From Spirodela intermedia (Eukaryota; Streptophyta; Magnoliopsida; Alismatales; Araceae): a DNA stretch of 64,000 nucleotides. The DNA is taken from positions 6,059,501 through 6,123,500 of the forward strand of contig LR746268.1 of NCBI GenBank assembly GCA_902729315.2, given 5' to 3'. The translations under genes were made by a program, and so were the position numbers. Shown here piece by piece: positions 10,482 to 23,660 of the stretch; the stretch's first letter is position 1; every line of letters begins with the position of its first letter. The notes beneath the pieces were generated by a model, which saw nothing but the letters and a program-made list of their open reading frames with translations, made no database searches and was not told the DNA's origin.

Positions 10482-10895
10482 AGACGACGACGACGACGAA
10501 CAAGGAGACAGGAGGACGCGGAGTCGCCTTCTCCCTCCCAGGATTTCTGCTTTCGCCTGTAGTTTCTCCGTTAGGGAGGATTCCAAGTGTGCTGGCAATA
10601 AAAACCCCGCCTTGGCGTCGAGGTATCAATCCAGCTCTTTTCGCCCCTGCAAAACCCGTCATCCGCCGTCCTCGAGACACTGGTGGGCCCCGATGGCTCG
10701 TCCCGTTTAGGCTTTGTCGTGGAGCCACGCCAGCCAATTCAAGGGGGCCACCCACTACATGTCCCCCCGTCATCTTTCCTCCTGGCAAGGAGTCTCCGCG
10801 CTGACTCCAGAGGGATGGGATCTCACAGCAAGGGGAGCTCGTTCATGGAGCCTGCGGAGAACAGAGGGCACACTCGAAAGTCAGCTCCGATCATT
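10482..10895. terminator. Convergent 3' ends of fructokinase and CTC1
   Basis: The 414 bases between the FRK stop (+) and the CTC1 stop (-) must hold both 3' untranslated regions and poly(A) sites. An AATAAA motif on the plus strand at about 10596 is a candidate signal for FRK. No gene is seen. Confidence 0.5.
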
Positions 10896-13800
10896 TTAGA
10901 CAGAAAAAGCGCGAACTTGAACTTTTTTCTTTAATGTTCGGGGCTTCTCTGGCATACCCACCACCTCTAGTAGCTCGTTCATTAAATTTCTAGCTTCCAC
11001 CAGTGGACTCGCGTGGGTAACTTCTGTAGCCCACACGTGTATCATTGACTTTTTAACAAGATCTGTCGCAGATAAGTCCTCCTCCAGACAGGGTAACTCC
11101 TCCAGATTCAGCACATGGCCCGCAACATTCTGCCACGAAGAAGAAAACCAACTCAGGCACCAATGCAGGCACATTTCTATCCAGAAGTAGCCCCAGATGG
11201 CCCAGATCATCAGGGTAGGCAGCAATATCAAGATTAGTGACTAGAAAATTCATCAAGGGGAAGTCAACCAATGATCAGCTGGAACATTTAGTGAGCTCGG
11301 GGGTCTGGAGATGCTGACCAAATTCGGCCCATTCTGGGCATGCAGGATGACGAACTTGAGGGCGTCCTGGTCAAAAGGGCTGAGGACTTTTCTTGAGTCA
11401 ACTGAGAATGTAGCGTCCACGAGAGGGGAGTCGACCTTGGCTCCGAAATTCCTTAGGGTAATTCTGCGATGATTCTTCAGCATCTTCTTCAGAAGATACC
11501 CCACGGTGACCTGTGTCTGGTTATCTCCATGACCACTAGAGAAAGACTGGCAAGCAGATTCTTCTAGCTGGAGCATCGTTTTAGCTCTGCCAGAGTCTGC
11601 CCAGCAACAGCACAAGGATGAACCATCATCTGCAGAGATTAAAAAAAAAAAAAAAAGAGTCTGGTGAAATTTTCGTATGACAAACCATGGCATGAAAGCA
11701 CATTCTAACTAGTGATCTTGCAGCAGCGGCACTATGTGCCCTGGTACTAAGCCCAGCATCGTAAAGATTCGTTCTTTTTCATTCTGATCGGATTGGGTTA
11801 GAGAATTCTGGTGGAAACCGAAAGAACCAGGCGATCACTGTCAATAACAGGATTAGATGGCAGTACAAAGAGAACCTACCTATTATAAAACCTGCAAGTG
11901 GAATTCTGACAGCCGGGATCCTGAATCTCTGCGCTGGTCGCAACCTTTTTGGTTTGGGAACTTGATCTTCTAACAACAATAGAAAGGTTCCATACACCTG
12001 AGAAACACCCATCAGGAGATTACGGTACAATGGATATTGATCAATTAATGACAAATGGAACAGAAAAAGACACTGTAAAGGCAGCACCAACGAGAGTATT
12101 CTTACCCTACAGTGAAGGCGAACTTTTGTCTTATCAGAATAATGGATTAACTCTGAAATTAGTCTCGATGATCCCATGCGTGAGGACTCAATTCGGGCGT
12201 CCAAATCGGATGAAGACTCGGAGCTTCTGATCAGGGGTGGGAAGTTTCGGCAACAATGAAGGATATGATCCAATCTCTCAACATAATTAACCACCAAGCA
12301 CGACACAGGAATCATCACCAATTCATATTGTCCGGAGTTTCTGAAAATTAATAAAGATAGAATCATAGTTTTTGTACCACTTGTCATCATTCAACAGGAT
12401 GGCAATTAAAATTAGAAAATCTCTGACCAGAATAAATCTTAAGATATTTTTTAACCAACTAAAAGCAGGATAGGAACCATGCAAGGAAACAACCTCCGTG
12501 ATACTAGTCTCTAATTTTCCAGACAAATATCAACGTATATGATAAACAAACAAACAAAATAATAATAATAATAATAATGAAGGACATGAATCACATTATA
12601 GATCAAAACTATAATTCAATGGCTGATATTTAACAGAAGATACAAATGTGCTTGCAAGTAATTCTAATTTGTACTCTAATCAGAATTTAAATAATTAAAC
12701 GGGATATCGTATTCTGGCTTTGGCGATGACCGTTTCTGGAAGCATTCTCCACTTCCAAAACAATACAAAACCGGTGGGTTATAATCGTGTGTAGAACCAA
12801 ACCAAGTACAAATAACCCATGACACAAATCATGGTAAGGTTCCATATACAACAAACTTAAAAATTTCCATAGAGATGCCTTGTTCTGAACCAGGGTTTAG
12901 CTTTGATTACATAAAACTTGTCTCCATAGAGATGTCCTAGGAAACAATCCCTAAATATTGAAGTATATACAGTTGTTTATTCCCATCACAGAAGATAAAC
13001 ATAAAATAACTGACAGCAGTGTGGCGAGAATCAGTGTTCTATTCTCAATCGCTCAATAAGTCCAGTTGGAAAGTACATAAAATCGTCACTGGTAAGCTAC
13101 CGTGCAACAGTTTTTAGACGATAAACAATAAATCATCGAGGCTTTCACCTTTATCAAGAAGCAGGAAGCTGCAAAAATGTACTAGTTATACATACTTCTT
13201 TACACCCATAACTAAGCTGTAAATAATCAAACTACACAGGTTGAAACTCCCCGTGGACCAACTGAAGCAGTGGTTGTGACGGGAAATTTTTTAGCATGCA
13301 ATCTTATTTTTATTAAGCTTTAAACCATATATCAGACCAAAAAAGCCAACTAACGAGAACAAACCCAACAAGTTTGACTTGAGGAATACTTACAACAGCA
13401 TGAGGACGCGATGGAAGGTCACGTTTGCTCCAGGTCCTAGTCCAAAGGGATGAACGTTTTTGCAAAAAGCACCCCGAACTTTAACCTGCTAGATCAGTCT
13501 TATTCAACTGGAATCGAACGGCTTACACAATCTCATGCAGACACAGAAAAATGAAGAGTGATACAAGACCAAAATACAGTACGCTTACCATATGATGCCC
13601 TTCACACACATGGATACACAGAGTGCGGTCTCCCAAACCTTTGTAGCTCCATGCCATTCTACTATCAGAATCCCTGGGTTGGGAAATGTGCACATCTGTA
13701 ATGGATCCTCTCAGTGATATTAACTTTCCTTCAGGAAACTTTCCTTCAGGAAACTTTCCTTGAGGACTGGAGATTCCAGAATATGGCAATGAGATCGATG

Positions 13801-16800
13801 ATGTAATTTCAATGAGTGAACAGACACTGTAAACCTCTCCAAGCATATTATGAGCTTTAATCAAGAAATTTTCTAGTAATTTAATTTCGTTCAGAAGTCG
13901 GTTTTCTTTTTTGGAGAGATACAAATGAGCATCTAAGCGTTTATCGATCATGTCTGCATAATGATGGAATAATCTACCACTTTCACATACACCACTGGAG
14001 TGAGAGCCGTAATTTTCAATTGACGAACGCTCTGATAGTTGGTCACACCGAGCTGTATGTGCAAGCAGAAGCTGGCCAACAGAAAGATCAAGGCTCCAGA
14101 GATGTGACTGCGAGCTGATAAGTGCCTTAGCTGAATCCACGGACATAATATGCTCTGTACGATAACGAAGGTCTTTGGAGGACTTCAAAATGTAGTACTG
14201 GCCTATGCATAACAGCTGGCGTAAAATTTAGACAACTATCAGCCGTCTGAAAACTTTCATGCGAAGCTAACACAGAAAAACAACATTAAAATTAAACATA
14301 CTAATAGCTACGCGCAAAAAAAAAACAAAGGTACAACGCATGGAATCACATCTAAATGCTGTTTTTGGGTGAAAAGTTTTGAATAAGCATAAAATAGGGT
14401 ACCTGATACAAGTTAATGCTCTCAGGCTTAAATTCTAACAGAATCGTCTGCAGATCTTGTTTACCATTTGAAGAGGAAATCTTTTCTTTCCGTGAAGAAT
14501 TGGATGGTACCAGATACCCTTCACGTGTACTATTCGTGAAGGTAATCAGACATGGAATATCATCAGTAGTTCTAGGTTGCATAGAATCTTCTGCATGTTG
14601 GAAATCTTGATGTTTCTGCTTTATAATCAGGTTATAAGGCAGAAGTACAGCCTCAGCAAATGCACTTGTTCTGTTTAAATGTTTTGAATGATCTGGAAAC
14701 TGTAGCAATGTAGGCGAAGTTAATCAAACATATCGGATCAAAAAATCATGAGAGCTTCAATCTGAGTAGAACATACGTTCGGAATGTGAGGAAGTTTGTG
14801 TGTTACCAACAGCAAGTAAAAATCCGCATCAATACTTCCCATAGCATCATCAACGGTGACAACAGAATGAAAAATAGAAGTGTTGAGGCGTCGAAGATTT
14901 CTGGCGTTAAAGTGGGCATAGATCATAACATTATGCGTCCCTTCCTTAACCTGGAAATGCTGAAAAATACTCCTGCACGAGAGTGGATCACTCTGACGTA
15001 GTAATACGGGATCAAGTTGCAGAGGGAAACCATCTAGGACAAGTGTATATTCTTTAACCTGTCCAAACAAGTTTGAGTCAAATTTTTTAGTGCACGTATG
15101 ACAAAGAGGAGGAACTTCAAGGGTTGTTATGTATCACAGAAGCACAAGGTAACACACTACAAAATAAGAAAAAAAACCAGAAATGGTGAAATGATGAATC
15201 ATCAGCCAAAATACAATACTAAGTCAGAGACAGATGTAATCACCTATAGCCAGAACTGCATATATAGAGCGCACATACCCAGGTAATAACACTCTACCTC
15301 TCATATGATCCTTAGACAAGAGCGCAGGAAACGCTGTGTCAGATTCTAATAGACTTGTTCCGGGTTATTTTCAGGTGTGGTTTTACGAAAAAAAGGCCCA
15401 AAATCCACCCATAAAGAATATACAGTACAACCTCCAATCATTTCAACATATGGGGACAGTCACATACAGGCGTCGCGGGGAAGGCTCCCAAACTCATGAA
15501 AGCCATCAAAGAAGAAAGAACTGAAACTTTCTGGATGGGGGTACCATGTATTCAGAGATTTATTGAGCAAAGAGGAATTATGCAGTGGGATCTACCATAA
15601 AATCCAGAAGGCGAGAGAGAGTTTGAATTCTGCAATGATATGCAAGAGTTTGAGAAATTCCTGCCATGCTTAACTCTGCTACGGTATGCTTCTTCTCTAC
15701 TGAATCACTGTGAAGAATACTGTTCACTGTCATAGTTTTCTTTTTTTTAATCACTAACACCAAATAACATCCACCCAGAGCAGATTGCAAACAAGCAAAA
15801 GCCATAAACAGGGGATATAATTCCTTCAAGGTGAAAGATGGTAATGAACATCTTTTCCAATCTATTGTGAAGTGTGGATCTCTTCCAGATGCAAGTCCTA
15901 ACAATAATACAATAGGGCCAAACCAGATCAGAAAGAAAACTCACCAACTCTACAGAACTGGCATTTACCTCTTGAAACCATCGATAATAATGGAACCATC
16001 TGTCCCAGGAAATTAAGATTCTGAACGTTTAGGTGTCTCTATCGATATCAGACGGTAATGAAAAATGCAAAGGTCGGCAGCAAACCATTAAAAAAATTTA
16101 GACCCCATGAACCAGCTGAGACAAAATTTAAGACGCATTTTAGAAGCAATTAAATTATTGGAAAAATATATGGATTATCCCACCCTTTGACTGTATTCCC
16201 TGTACTCTACAAGGAAAAAAATTATGAAATACACGCATATACCCACACCTACACAGTGACAGATTATCTATGTATTTCGGAGGAATAGCCTTCAACTTGC
16301 TCGCCAAAAGAAAATTCTCAGTCCTTAGTTTTATCCAGAAAGACCAGCTGATAGATCACTCAAAGTCCAGATATTTTTCTAGGTTCATTACCTCATATAA
16401 AATGCGCGGATCAAAATTTGGCGATAAATCAGGCATCACAACATCTACACATCCAGTAGAATCCACCAGTTGTAATCTTCCAGAGGATGGGGAGACCTGG
16501 TATACATCAGTAATCAGCGACATTCAAAGCCAAGTACTTTACATTTTCTAATACACGAGTGTGTGAATGCTTCCCAAGAAAGAAAGAACAATCAAAACCT
16601 ATTAATCCCTTTTTTTTTTAAAATGCACAACGTGCTATTTGCCTCAAGAAAGAATATAAAGAAAAAATAAATAAAGAACAAAAATTTATGTCGTAACAAA
16701 ATGTTCTCACCTCTTGAGAAATATAAACACCAATAAAAATAGGCGTCACGGAAGCTATTTGCTTTTAATATTATTTCAGAAGAAACCTAACCATCTAAAT

Positions 16801-19800
16801 CAATTCATAGGAATGTCCAACATTGCAGAACTAATTACAGCAGGAGATACTGCGCCAATAACGTTTTACATAATAAGTTAGGAACAGTTCCATTTGAAAA
16901 ATGCTAGTATTCAAGATTGAATGAGAAGATACAGGCTTCTCCGACACAAGTTCCTCCTCAAGAAAAATATACCATCTAAGTATAAAACACAGACATAGAA
17001 GATCTCAAATTCTAGAATGATAATCAACATCAGCGTAGTCATGAGCGAGGGAGCTGAGATCACTTTTTCTTCCAGTTGTATATATTGTTGCATTTGACTT
17101 CCAATCAATAGCAGTGCATACCGTTAAGCAGAAAAACCTACAAATATTGCATTCAGTGTGTGCATGCAAATGCATTTGTAAATCATTAATCAAATGTTTT
17201 GAGCTGACACCTCCTTGGGATAAACCAGTCGCATGTTGCGCATAAACTGTGAGACAGGTAACGCCAATTGATCACAGCCAACCTGAATAAATTCTTACTT
17301 TACTCCTCCCTCTTCTATCCCCATCAATGAATGCTTCCATTAATCAATAATGAACAAAAAAAATGCTCTCCATGCCCACAGAAAAGATAACAATATTGAA
17401 TGTAGCAAGACTATAAAATATGAACGCCCACCTGGAGAAAACCAACAAGGACAAGACCTAATTCCTCACTTGACATGATTTTTCTGGTCATTCGATGGTG
17501 ATATTTTTCTTCACAGAAAACATGGCTCGCATAACCGTTCTCCCTTCTTATTTCAGAATCAGCTTGCATTTTCAACAGTGTAGACATCCAAATTGTTATG
17601 CACTTGCCAATGAAATTAGATAGAGGCACTACCTGAAATTTAAGAAAACTAGGCACCTCTATGTGAGAAATGTGTATTGGAAAAACATTAACATTTTAAG
17701 TAAATAGGTTGCAGGTATAAATGAGGATAATACATCAAAAGGCTCCAAATCAAAGCTTACCATCATCAAAGGCACATCATTAGAATTGTTTCCGAAAGAA
17801 CTGTGATCATGATTACAGAAATCCTCGAATGCCCCTATCTGCCAGTAGAATTGCACCAAAAATTTAGCATCTAAAATTAGGACATAGTAACCAAAATAAG
17901 ATACCACGGTCACTATCGTAAATCTCACTTAAATGGGATGAGAAAATCGACAAAAAAAAAAGAGGCGATCCTTGTCCAAAAAATAGATACACATTCTGGC
18001 AGGATGAATTTGTTCTCTAGACTAAATTTACAGTTGACAATGTAAATTCAGAAGAATATGAACGCTTTCATGCCAAATTCCGTAGCATGCAGATAAGGTA
18101 ATGTTCCCAGATTCAGGCCCTTACTGAAATGGATCTTTAAAAATGCTAGAGAAGAGGAATATAATATCAATTCAATATCATTCACTGGACAGAAGATCAG
18201 TGTAGAGGTAGCATTAATAATAATGAGTGAAATCGCTGAGAATTATAAATTTACCTGATGTTCAACTGTACTTGAAGGTAGGGACAATTTGCAATAATTT
18301 TCGACCAATCCCTCTTTCTGAAAATACCTAACATGATATCACTGTGAGCTTAATATATTTCAAAAACAAAAAAAAGCACGAGAAGACTATTAGCAATGTC
18401 TAAAATCAGTGGTTTTCAAAAGTAATAAGATACGTTAGCAATGCCTAAAATACCAAGGGAAAACAAAAATGAGACTTAAATCAAGAAGCATTTTACCTTT
18501 TTCGTCCCCAGAATTTCTTTTTCAGAGAGAACACCAGCAAACTTTTTCTGGAAAGATGAGGTCACCAGAAGAGCCCTGAAATCAAACAGGTGACGACAGT
18601 GAAGAGTGAAGGATAATTATCAGAACATAAGCCAAAGGATGATAATAGAAAATATTCCTCAGCAACCTTACCAAAATCTGGCATAGAAGGGCAATGAATA
18701 AATGAAATCCCATAGAAGACTTTGTCTTTGACGCATAGAGTGACAACTGGAGTGAACATCTGAGGGTTCAGTGTCAATTTTCAAGAAAAATATCATTGCA
18801 TGTGGTCAGATTGTAGCTATATGAGACTCACCGACTGTCAATAAGTGAAAACGACTTGACCTCAATGCTGGTCTTGATGAAACTCCCAAGTAGAAGAATT
18901 TGGATCCATGGAAAACTGGGACGAATAAAGAGCACATTCTTCACAGTGATCTATGTGAGAACCGGACATCAGTCGACAGGGAAAAATGGGAAGCCACCAT
19001 GAATTGCCATCTGGAAATCGGAACTTAATTTGATTTGGAAAAAAAATCATCCAGCTTTCTTAGAATCTAATCTTTACAACATGGAAGTTCAACATAAAGC
19101 TGAGGTCATTTTTTTCATGAAAACGCCACAGGACAATAGTTCGCAGTGGTTATTCACAAAATTGATTATCTGAAATAATTAAGTTGACGAAGAACTCAGA
19201 TATTTTCCTTTGATGGTTTATTCCCTTTCTACAAAAGTGAAGAGTAATCGAATAGTCATTTGTTCAGATAACACAATACCACTAAATTAGGCAGCTCTAA
19301 AACGTCAACGAAGTTGATTAGGTGTAGTTGTGATCGCAAATATTAAGTACATTATCCAAGCTAAAGCCAGAAAGTAGAAGCCTACCACAGCACCAACTCT
19401 AAGAGAGTGAGGAAGATCGAGCAGGGGACCCGCTAACAGAAGCCAGACATTTTTCCTGTCCAATTCAACAACCGTTCCATTCTTGAAAACACCAGTAACT
19501 ACTCCACAATAGTTCCCAACATGGCTCCCCTTTCTTGGGAGAGCACTTCTTTCAGCAGACCCGCAATCCCCAGGCTTCCCATTTTCATGGACAATTGTTC
19601 TCTCAGTTGTTACAAATATCAAGGATTCTAACCCTCCTGCAGAGATATATTTCTTCTTCAAGCCCGAGACAGTAACGACGTCGCCCAGCAGCTTAGAGAG
19701 AATCGGCCGCCATGAGGAACAGGGCTCACGGAAGTAGACAAATACTGGGTTGTCGAAAGAATGGACCTTTTGATCCAGCAGACAATGGTGGAGCTCTTTC

Positions 19801-20504
19801 ACGGACCTGGCTTTCCCACAGGAGTCGCACTTGCAGGTGCTAAGTTCTACAATGAAACCCTCTAAATATGCACCATCTCCAGTTTCGTCGCGAGCATTCC
19901 CTTGAAATCCACCATGCTGCACGGAGAAGGGAACCGAAAACACCGGACTCACTGCCGCCAACACTCCCCAAGCACAAGAACGAACTCTTGAGCGATCTTC
20001 TCGCCGAGGAAAATGCAAGGGTACCGAGGGACGAGCATCATTTCCAGGTTTTGACGCCTGATCGGGGAGACTCCACTTGATCACCTCCAAAACCCCGCCA
20101 TCGCGAGAGATAGGAACGAAATTCCAGGCGAGGACGTAGATCTCTCTCCCGACGATGGCCATGTCCAGGTCCAGAACGGCGCAGCAAACCCTCCCCGATC
20201 CGTCGGAGAAGCAGAAGCAGTGGTTACCGGAGCTGCAAATGCGGGAGGAGCCATCGTCGCCGGTGAGGCCAAGCGTACCGACGAGGACGGCCGGAATATT
20301 GAGAGGACGAAAGGCGTGGAGAGGAGCGACGGGTTCCCCATCGCCGAGAAGAGGAGCTCCTTCCCCCTTCTGCTTGTGCGAGGGTGCCAGGAAAATGGCG
20401 GAGGCCCTCCGTTCGTTCTGACGGAGCGAGAGTGACGACGCTCCGGTGAGAGGGCGCCCGATTTGCAGTAGCTCGGAAATCGCGACGACTCTCGCGCCTT
20501 CCAT
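10896..20504 (-). CDS. CTC1: CTC1, conserved telomere maintenance component 1 (CST complex)
   Basis: I assembled 17 exons: 20504-19386, 18950-18832, 18746-18672, 18575-18497, 18317-18255, 17838-17761, 17632-17432, 16496-16392, 15058-14777, 14699-14403, 14215-13589, 13485-13394, 12340-12106, 12072-11998, 11928-11880, 11629-11319, 11129-10896. They sum to 4041 bases, 1346 aa, slightly longer than Arabidopsis CTC1. Recognised family segments include LTGASSL near the start, VWLLL, a SLPFYARFWALL-type segment, SPSSGRLQL, a PFGLGPGANVTFHRVL-type segment, IPLAGFI..DDGSSLCCCWA and the C-terminal PLVEARNLMNEL. With STN1 and TEN1, CTC1 forms an RPA-like OB-fold complex that protects telomere ends and recruits DNA polymerase alpha-primase. 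Exons 14 and 15 flank a 69-base intron, and exon 15 is the least certain. Exon 11 contains a three-unit in-frame repeat. BBX24 lies just upstream on the same strand. Confidence 0.92.
13733..13768 (-). repeat. 15-bp in-frame tandem repeat in CTC1 exon 11
   Basis: A 15-base unit encoding Gly-Lys-Phe-Pro-Glu occurs twice in perfect form, followed by a partial third unit (Gly-Lys-Leu). It sits just before the conserved SLRGSITDVH strand. The frame is preserved, so it is a recent length variant within a coding exon. Confidence 0.85.
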
Positions 20505-20909
20505 GGCTCCTCCTCCTGCCGCGAAGAGAGAGAGAGAGAGAGAGGGAGAGAGGCGGAGGGACGCTGTGGCTTCTACGAGAAACAGGAGTTCGTCTACAAA
20601 TACAAGAACAGGAAGGTCCTTTTCAGTAAATTCGCCTCCACCTTCCCCATCTCCATGATCCATGCTGTGAGCTCCTCTGGATCAAACCGCAGACTCCAGA
20701 ATAGTTCATTTGCATGCTGGAAAAGAACCAACTACAACAAGCAAACCAGGCCCGACCAAGGAGATGGCGGAAACCGTACACAGATAGCATCAAGCCCACC
20801 ACATACACTCATACGTCTACTCATTGATATTCCGAAGAACAACGGATTTGCAGATAAAAACACGTAAATATGGTCTCTTACAAGCCGATAGACAGAGAAC
20901 GAGGCTGTT
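20505..20909. other. BBX24 3' end and CTC1 upstream region
   Basis: Only 405 bases separate the BBX24 stop from the CTC1 start on the same strand. The space must hold the BBX24 3' untranslated region and the CTC1 promoter and leader. A (CT)n run (minus strand) occurs at 20529-20555 in the CTC1 leader. The frame is open upstream of the CTC1 start, but that part resembles leader rather than family protein. Confidence 0.5.
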
Positions 20910-22569
20910 CTAGCCCAGATCAGGGACGGTGAAGTAGTCGTCCGCATCCAGGACTTCGACCCTCTGCTTCTTGAAGGGTGTTGTCTTCGCCAGGCGGTAG
21001 GCGGCGGCATGGCTGGGCGGGGAGATCGGCAGCTCAGGGACCTCAGCGGCTGATGTGGCCTGCTTGGGCGCCTGGTCATGGAAGAGGCCGATGTCTGCAA
21101 ACCAGTCCAGCTCTCCGAAATTATCGGGGGATCCCTTCTGTGAGATCCAACAGATAGGGACGTGAGATCATCCCGTCGAAGCCCATCGGGTCCAAATAGG
21201 GTTTTAAGCTTGGGATATTACCTTGTCGCTGGATTCGTAATCAGACAGCTGGAGGAACTCGTCCACAGCCCACGCAGAAGGCGTAAATTCAGAGGAAGCT
21301 TGTTGGCCGGTGGGAACTTTCTGAGCGAGAGGATGGGGCGTCTGGTTCGGTGGCTCGGTGAAGGCCTTGCCTGCCGCGTCTTTGTGGCTGCACGCAGAGG
21401 TCAGCGCCACGCGAATCCCCGTCGCCAGGAGGCGTTGATGGTGCCCAGAGAGACTCCCCGGCACATGAATGGATTCGTCGCAGTCGCGGCAGAACAGCGC
21501 TCTGTCTTCCACACAGAAAATAAACGCCGGCTTTTCCTGAAAGAAGAACGATGACGATGACAATGGCGGCGAAGTTCAGATAAGCATGATTACTGTTGAT
21601 ATAAGCGAGCAGGACCAAATCTTAACATACTCGGCAGCATTTTCTAAGATCACCCCCACCTGTTTTTCAGATCCCAACTAGTGATAAAAATATAAAACAA
21701 AAATCTTTATTTCTACGCGCATATAGAAGGCTGTTTTCTTCCTCTTCTGGATTTTTTCCAGTAAGATGCTCACCTATGGCTCCAGTACATAATCTCTGCC
21801 CATGAAGAAATTCTCACCAGAGTCATTGGAAAATGCATAGTGCAGAAATCAGCTATGAACACACAACCCACCAGGTATGAAGTCTCATGAGGATAGGTAC
21901 TGGGCACTTTGGTGCTCCAGAAAAATCATTTCTTTCGAAGACCCAGTTACCCTGCTGACCCAGCTTAAGGCTGGGAGAACTCAGCTGACCCAGACTGCTT
22001 GGTCAGAAATGGACTGACCCAGAACTCCGACCGCTGGTTCTTGATCCCAACTCTTGACTGTGTTGATTTGCCCATATTAACCCAACTACGGGTCGATGTA
22101 TGTGTTTATGGCTAAAGAAGATCAATAAAAAACGCTACAAAAAAAAAGAAAAATTGCGCACTACGATCAAGTATGGTTCCTGCGATTAAATCGAACAGCC
22201 AAGCAGATAGATCCAAGGTTTGTTTGTACTCCGGTAGTTCCTGGCCAACACATTCCTCTTGTGGAAGATGAAAGAGGATAACGATTGCGAAGAACATAGA
22301 CAGAGAACGAGAGGGCAAAATTACTAATTAAATCGAACGCGTGATTGGAATAGCTAAGAACAGGGGGCAAAAGTCGGAGGTGTTACTTGGCAGATGTCGC
22401 AGCGGGGAAGCTTGGTGGACAGGCAATCGAGGCGGAGCCTCTGGTGCTTGCTAGCCAGCTTGTTGGCGGCGTGGACTTCCAAGTCGCACTTCGCACAGAG
22501 GGCGGCCTCGTCGGCGCAGCATATCACCGTCGCCGGCGCCTTCTCGCACACGTCGCACTGGATTTTCAT
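20910..22569 (-). CDS. BBX24: Double B-box zinc finger transcription regulator (BBX24/STO-like)
   Basis: Three exons (22569-22387, 21536-21222, 21137-20910) give 241 aa; BBX24 of Arabidopsis is close to this length. B-box 1 (residues 1-47) begins MKIQCDVCEKAPATVICCADEA. B-box 2 (about 56-100) contains CRDCDESIH and the GHHQRFLATG-like region. The conserved WAVDEF motif lies in exon 2 and GELDWFADIGLF in exon 3. The C-terminus ends with a basic patch and the acidic FTVPDLG motif that in BBX24 includes the VP pair binding COP1. No CCT domain is present, placing it in the two-B-box subgroup. BBX24/25 repress photomorphogenesis by countering HY5 and also act in shade and salt responses. All introns are phase 0. 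A (GA)n run lies about 490 bases upstream of the start. Confidence 0.95.
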
Positions 22570-23052
22570 CTTCCTTCCTGTTTCTCTCTCTTCCTAGGTC
22601 TCGTGCATGCGCTAGAAACGGCAAATCCGGCAGCACCAACCCTGGAATAGCACGATTCTTTGGGAATACTCGACAGTGATTCCCTGGTAAGCGGCCAAAT
22701 CCCTGAGATCGGGGGCCGAGGAAACCAGTGAAGGTCCGGCCGTGGAAGACACGGAAGAAGAGGAAGAGAAAAGGGGATCTGGGACTGAAATGCGGAGATA
22801 TACGGCAATCGCTCACATAGGAACGATAAATCTGTGCGGGGTTGTGGCTCTCGACACCTGTAGCGCCGACCTCCGGGGAAATCTTCCCGAGCTCCTCATG
22901 TCCGGAGGGGAGGTACTCCGAAAACTCGTGGCTGTGGTTCCTCCCTGAAACTTGTGGCCACCAGCGCCTCGACCCGTCACACTCCGGACCATAACTTAGA
23001 GCTCTCATCTCCTTTGAAACAGACTAATTTCTCCTCCCCTCCCCCCGGAAGA

Positions 23053-23055
<3 letters not shown>

Positions 23056-23088
<33 letters not shown>
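23056..23088. repeat. (GA)n microsatellite in BBX24 upstream region
   Basis: Pure GA dinucleotides; candidate GAGA-type element for BBX24. Confidence 0.85.
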
Positions 23089-23089
<1 letters not shown>

Positions 23090-23617
23090 CAACCGCCCCC
23101 AACCCTAGAAAAAAAATTGATCTTTCTCTTCTCTCCCCGCGACGGCCGTTGACCCATTCGCGCGGATCAACGTCGGCAATCAACGAGACACTTCAGAGAC
23201 AGCAGTCTAAGCGAGGAGAGTAGCTGGAGTCAGTAGAGACAACCGTAAAGAGAAAGTGACGACCGTAAGCATTAAGAGAGTCAAAATCTGATGATACCCG
23301 GCGTCGCTATTTTGCTTACGCCGATCCAAATTCGGATAAAATCAGAAACCCACTTCGTCGGCGACATCACGAGAATTACGTATCATATCTCAGGATTTTT
23401 TATTACGCGGGGGAATATCTCCCCCGAGAAATCTGACCCTTATCCTACGCGTGGACCTTCTCTTCCCTCGGAAAAGCAGCGACGTGGTCGCGGAGAAATC
23501 GTCCAGGGTTGGTCGTGGGGATGATTCGTCAACGGCGCGGAGACATCTGGGAGTTGTGGACGGAGAGAGAGCGGCCAGAGCGGCGGGTGAGCCCGCCACC
23601 GGCGGCGATCTCACCGC

Positions 23618-23618
<1 letters not shown>

Positions 23619-23659
<41 letters not shown>

Positions 23660-23660
23660 T
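23619..23660. repeat. GCCGTC hexamer tandem repeat
   Basis: Seven near-perfect GCCGTC units. They produce artificial Asp-Gly or Val-Ala dipeptide frames that should not be taken as genes. Confidence 0.9.

Noticed and set aside
16600-18250. Additional genes within large CTC1 introns
   Set aside because: Short frames on both strands are AT-rich and have no domain; the CTC1 exons on either side join in phase without them.
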